DNA of 8,711 nt from Candidatus Rokuibacteriota bacterium. Its GTDB lineage: Bacteria; Methylomirabilota; Methylomirabilia; Rokubacteriales; CSP1-6. Location: positions 1 through 8,711 of the forward strand of contig JACQCN010000471.1 of the NCBI GenBank assembly GCA_016201575.1, read 5' to 3'. The notes under the pieces were generated by a model, which saw nothing but the letters and a program-made list of their open reading frames with translations, ran no database searches and was not told where the DNA came from. The translations under genes were made by a program, and so were the position numbers. This document shows positions 6,260 through 8,711 of this stretch, one piece after another; position 1 is the stretch's first letter; each line of letters opens with the position of its first letter.

Positions 6260-6478
6260 GTGCTGGCGCTGTCCGTGCTGGCGCTGCTCACCCCGACCGC
6301 CGGCGCCGGGGATGCGGCCCCGCCACCCCCCACGGCCGAGGTGCTGCGCGAGCGCCAGGTCGCGCGCGAGACGGAGGCCGCGCTCCGCGACGCGCTCGAG
6401 AAGATGTGTCAGGAGGACGGCAAGAGCTGGGACGACGCGAAGCGGGAATGCGTCTGGCTCATGCGCGCCAAGGACTGA
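6260..6478 (+). CDS. small putative exported protein with two cysteines, unrecognised
   Basis: Reading from GTG at 6260 gives 72 residues. A hydrophobic start (VLALSVLALL) and an Ala/Gly-rich probable signal peptidase site near TAGAG (13-17) are followed by a Pro run (21-24). A strongly charged helix (25-49) comes next, with many Glu/Arg, and then a C-terminal part with C50 and C64. The two cysteines are 13 residues apart and could form a disulfide outside the cytoplasm. The start is uncertain. GTG 6260 lacks a good ribosome site and removes the Arg residues encoded just before it (RPPAGRAP), which would suit a signal-peptide n-region. The frame is also open further upstream, with another GTG inside atoE around 6185. 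It follows the atoE stop by about 26 nt, so co-transcription is likely. No family recognised. Confidence 0.5.
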   Translation: MLALSVLALLTPTAGAGDAAPPPPTAEVLRERQVARETEAALRDALEKMCQEDGKSWDDAKRECVWLMRAKD

Positions 6479-6502
6479 GGACTCCCGCCGGCCAGTTCCC
6501 CC

Positions 6503-6531
6503 TTGCTCCGCCCGCACCGTCGTGCTATCCC
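6503..6531 (+). promoter_or_regulatory. weak candidate promoter upstream of the MDMPI-family gene
   Basis: TTGCTC (6503-6508) and TATCCC (6526-6531) are 17 nt apart, each matching three of six consensus bases. This lies in the 145-nt gap 6479-6623 between the cysteine microprotein and the MDMPI gene. The rest of the gap holds only a GC palindrome (6565-6576) and the ribosome site. It is a weak call, but some promoter is likely here because the gap is the largest in the right half of the window. Confidence 0.2.
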
Positions 6532-6623
6532 TCCCTGCGTCATCGCTACACGAGCACCGTCCAGCGCCGCGCGGCGATCAGAGGGCTGGTGCCCCTGGAA
6601 TGGCAGGAAGGCAGGAGGACGCC

Positions 6624-7322
6624 ATGACTCGGAGCTTCACGGCCGGGATCAGCGAGAAGGCCTACGCCGAAACGCTCGACATCCTGGAGGCGGAGTTCAA
6701 CGCGCTGAAGCAGACCGTCGCCGGCATCAAGGCGGAGGACTGGGCGCGGCCGACGCGCCTGCGGGTGAGCGCCTCCCACCCCTCCTGGGACGTGTTCACG
6801 CTGGTGGCGCATCACAACGTGGCCACGCACATGGTCCAGGATCTGGTGGCCGACCAGCGCGGGGGCACGCCCAACAACGATCACACGACTTTCTTCGTGA
6901 CCAACGCCGCCGAAGTCGCGCCGGCGGTCGACGAGTTCACCCGCAACTCCGCGAAGGGGCTGTCGCCCGAGCAGCTCCGGCAGACCCTGATGGCGACCAT
7001 CGACGAGGCCATGCGCGTGGCGCGCGCGACCGACCAGGGCAAGGTCGGATTCGCGTTCTTCGGGCCGATGCGCCTGGACGAGCTCATGCCGACGCGGATC
7101 ATCGAGACGGCGGTGCACGGGCTGGACCTCACCGCCGCCCTGGGGAAGCCGCCGCACCTGACCGCCCGGGCCCGCCAGAGCTGTGTGGCGCAGCTCGAGG
7201 AGCTGCTGCAGCACCGTCGCGGGATCGCGCGGCCCGCCGACTTGCGCGACGACATCGCCTTCATCGAGGTCGCCTGCGGCCGACGGTCCCATGGAGACGC
7301 GCGCTTCCCCATCCTGCAGTAG
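6624..7322 (+). CDS. MDMPI / DinB-fold protein (mycothiol-dependent maleylpyruvate isomerase family)
   Basis: The 232-residue protein has the layout of mycothiol-dependent maleylpyruvate isomerase-like proteins, a four-helix DinB-type bundle with a metal site. Visible marks are W40 with PT (43-44) in the early helix, a LVAHH segment (60-64), and the late E161-x3-H165-x2-D168 in RIIETAVHGLDL. H63 or H64 with E161 and H165 correspond to the zinc ligands (His, Glu, His) of the Corynebacterium enzyme. A family member may isomerise maleylpyruvate to fumarylpyruvate in the gentisate pathway, but many homologues have unknown thiol-linked roles, and no other gentisate gene is visible. The ATG at 6624 has a textbook AGGAGG 5 nt upstream. 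It leads a trio with a GNAT enzyme and an Rv2466c-like DsbA protein, itself mycothiol-linked in mycobacteria. Confidence 0.82.
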   Translation: MTRSFTAGISEKAYAETLDILEAEFNALKQTVAGIKAEDWARPTRLRVSASHPSWDVFTLVAHHNVATHMVQDLVADQRGGTPNNDHTTFFVTNAAEVAPAVDEFTRNSAKGLSPEQLRQTLMATIDEAMRVARATDQGKVGFAFFGPMRLDELMPTRIIETAVHGLDLTAALGKPPHLTARARQSCVAQLEELLQHRRGIARPADLRDDIAFIEVACGRRSHGDARFPILQ

Positions 7323-7386
7323 CCGGACACTCGCCCGTGGGGGCCCGCGGTGCCACCCGCTGGAAAGCGGACGAGGCCGTCGGCGC

Positions 7387-7400
7387 CGGGAGCGCTCCCG
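7387..7400. repeat. 14-bp perfect palindrome between MDMPI and GNAT genes
   Basis: CGGGAGCGCTCCCG is a perfect inverted repeat without spacer, in the 104-nt gap 7323-7426. It could be an operator half-site pair or, as RNA, a short attenuating hairpin. No T tract follows, so it is not a standard intrinsic terminator. In DNA this rich in G and C, chance palindromes are common. Confidence 0.3.
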
Positions 7401-7426
7401 CCGGGCTGAGTCGGAAGCGACACGAC

Positions 7427-7993
7427 ATGATCCGGGTGGTCACCCTGCGGCTGTACGAGCGGCGACTCGACGCCCCGGCCGTCCCGCGCCCGCTCCCGCC
7501 CGGCGTCGAGCTCGCCGTGTGGGACTCCCCCACGGCGACGGACGGGCCCGCGGGCCGGTGGCATCCAGAAGCGGAGCAGCGGCTCATCGAGGGCCAGGTG
7601 TGCGCCGTCGCCCGCCACGGGACGGACGTCGTGGCCTACTGCTGGCTGGCCTCCACACCGGTCCGGGTCGCCGAGATCGGCCATGTCGTTGTCCCCGGCC
7701 TCGAGGACGTCTATCTCTACGACGCCTTCACGGTGCCGGCGTGGCGAGGGCGCGGGCTCTTCTCGACGCTGCTGCGGCACCTCCTGGCCTTCGCGCACGC
7801 CCGGGGCCGGAAGCGGGCGCTGATCTTCGCGCTCGCCCGGAACCGCGCGTCGCGCCGGGCGATCGAGCGGGCGGGGTTCGAGATCTCCCATAGCGTGTCG
7901 CGGGTGGAGCTGTGGGGCCGGGAGCGCCTGTGGTTCCGTGGCCCGCGGTCGCGCTTCTGCCGGGTGACCCTGGTGGGAGAAGGCTCTCGATGA
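7427..7993 (+). CDS. GNAT-family N-acetyltransferase
   Basis: Predicted cytoplasmic acetyl-CoA-dependent N-acetyltransferase of 188 residues. The acetyl-CoA binding motif A is seen at 98-117: a beta strand YDAFTV, then WRGRGLF (106-112) with the R-G-x-G turn, then helix STLLRHLL. Motif B follows, with ALIFALARNRASRRAIERAGF (131-151), where NRASRRAIERAGF is the usual Asn-to-Phe signature of the family. Phe replaces the last Gly/Ala of the Q/R-x-x-G-x-G/A consensus, a known subfamily variation. The N-terminal 45 residues are Pro-rich and not diagnostic. I chose the ATG at 7427, with GGAAG 9 nt upstream. An in-frame GTG at 7337 would add low-quality sequence. Its substrate is unknown. It lies 104 nt after the MDMPI gene and 21 nt before the DsbA-family gene, so it probably shares their mRNA. 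Confidence 0.87.
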   Translation: MIRVVTLRLYERRLDAPAVPRPLPPGVELAVWDSPTATDGPAGRWHPEAEQRLIEGQVCAVARHGTDVVAYCWLASTPVRVAEIGHVVVPGLEDVYLYDAFTVPAWRGRGLFSTLLRHLLAFAHARGRKRALIFALARNRASRRAIERAGFEISHSVSRVELWGRERLWFRGPRSRFCRVTLVGEGSR

Positions 7994-8014
7994 GCTGAGC
8001 CGAGGGAGGAGATC

Positions 8015-8605
8015 GTGGCAGCGAGCGGCCGGTCCGTGGTGGACTTCTACTTCGATCCCGTGTGCCCGTGGGCCTGGCGGACGTCGCGCTGGATCCGGGA
8101 GGTCGCCAGAGTCCGTCCGGTCGAGGTGCACTGGAAATGCCTGAGCCTGGAGGAGATCAATCGCGCCCCGGGAATGCTCCGGGATGAGCACGCGAGGAGC
8201 CGCGGGCCGTTCCGCACGCTGGTGCTCGCGCGGCGGCGCGGCGGCGCGGACGCGATCGACCGACTCTATGCGGCGCTGGGCGCGGCGCGCCACGAGCGCA
8301 AGCAAGACCTTGGCGATCCCGCCACGGTGAAGACGGCGCTGGTGGAGGCGGGGCTGAGCGACGGGCTGTACGACGAGGCGCTCGGGGATCCGACCACCGA
8401 GCGCGAGTACCTGGCCGAGCACGCGGCCGTCGCGGAGCGTGGCGGCTTCGGCGTGCCCACTCTCGTCATCGACGGCGGCGCGCCGATCTTCGGGCCCGTG
8501 ATAGACCCGGTGCCCGAGGGTGAAGAGGCGGGCGTCCTGTTCGACCACGTCGCCGGGCTGAGCCGGATCCCGACCTTCTTCGAGCTGAAGCGGAACCGGC
8601 GCTAG
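8015..8605 (+). CDS. DsbA-family thioredoxin-fold protein, Rv2466c (mycothiol-dependent nitroreductase) type
   Basis: A 196-residue cytoplasmic DsbA-like protein with no signal peptide. Strand VVDFYFDPVCPWAW (8-21) carries the active site C17-P-W-A20. GVPTLVID (146-153) gives the cis-Pro loop (P148), and FFELKR (188-193) sits near the end. From memory, blocks such as DP-x-CPW-x-W-x-TSRW, FGPV, PxGEEAG and the FFELKR end all match the mycobacterial Rv2466c enzyme, a mycothiol-dependent reductase, over its whole length of about 200 residues. That enzyme has CPWC; here only the first Cys remains, as in monothiol reductases that need an external thiol. The GTG at 8015 is preceded by GGAGG with 5-nt spacing. 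It is the last gene of the trio, 21 nt after the GNAT gene. The thiol partner in this organism is unknown. Confidence 0.86.
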   Translation: MAASGRSVVDFYFDPVCPWAWRTSRWIREVARVRPVEVHWKCLSLEEINRAPGMLRDEHARSRGPFRTLVLARRRGGADAIDRLYAALGAARHERKQDLGDPATVKTALVEAGLSDGLYDEALGDPTTEREYLAEHAAVAERGGFGVPTLVIDGGAPIFGPVIDPVPEGEEAGVLFDHVAGLSRIPTFFELKRNRR

Positions 8606-8711
8606 CGCGGATCATTCACGAACGGCGACACCCAGCGGCGGGCAGGTCCTGGCGCGGCAGGCAGGCCCGTCCGTCCTCGCTCGATACCCCACTCGCTGCG
8701 GGCGGTCGGGC
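8606..8711. other. non-coding end of window
   Basis: After the stop of the DsbA-family gene, 106 nt run to the window edge without a recognisable gene start, hairpin with T tract, tRNA or repeat. I see nothing specific in it. Confidence 0.4.

Noticed and set aside
6565..6576. Palindrome CGCCGCGCGGCG before the MDMPI gene as a terminator or operator
   Set aside because: It is made of CG/GC steps only, with no T tract, and is expected by chance in DNA of this composition.
6881..8548. Long minus-strand open frame across the MDMPI, GNAT and DsbA-family genes
   Set aside because: It runs across three good genes and their gaps, which is typical of codon-bias shadows. No recognisable domain.
1..8711. 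CRISPR array, tRNA, rRNA, insertion sequence or phage module
   Set aside because: No regularly spaced repeats, cloverleaf-like sequence, transposase motif or integrase was seen on either strand.

Overview
The window is very GC-rich chromosomal DNA, with G or C in nearly every third codon position. It looks like a free-living, aerobic high-GC bacterium from soil or sediment. The citrate synthase is of the Gram-negative (type II-like) kind, and there is a putative Tat-exported lipoprotein, yet two genes belong to families best known from mycothiol-using Actinobacteria. That mix would fit a deep-branching, Rokubacteria/Methylomirabilota- or Deltaproteobacteria-like genome, but the sequence alone does not settle the taxonomy. 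I see no rRNA, tRNA, CRISPR array, insertion sequence or phage gene.

Layout. (1) Positions 85-908, minus strand: a complete MntA/HepT (nucleotidyltransferase antitoxin / HEPN RNase toxin) pair with a GTGA overlap. (2) Positions 1005-3564, minus strand: a tight run of gltA (citrate synthase), a 28-residue membrane microprotein, a 38-residue very basic microprotein and a CDF metal transporter. Gaps are 8, 13 and 1 nt, so this is almost certainly one operon. (3) Positions 3565-3837: the divergent intergenic region, with a good sigma70-type promoter reading right. (4) Positions 3838-6478, plus strand: an M23-family (LytM-like) probable Tat lipoprotein, overlapping by one base an AtoE-type short-chain fatty acid transporter, then a 72-residue putative exported protein with two cysteines. 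(5) Positions 6624-8605, plus strand: an MDMPI-type (mycothiol-dependent maleylpyruvate isomerase/DinB fold) protein, a GNAT acetyltransferase, and an Rv2466c-like DsbA-family protein with a CPWA active site.

How the genes may work together. The gltA run joins central carbon metabolism to metal export, with two undescribed microproteins between them. The M23/atoE pair is translationally coupled, which links an envelope protein to uptake of short-chain fatty acids that would be burned through the citrate cycle. The last three genes suggest low-molecular-weight-thiol or detoxification chemistry. No spectacular new system is evident. The best leads are the two microproteins, the M23 protein (no canonical start codon, first zinc histidine missing), the atypical CDF metal site with its four-cysteine tail, and the thiol-linked trio.
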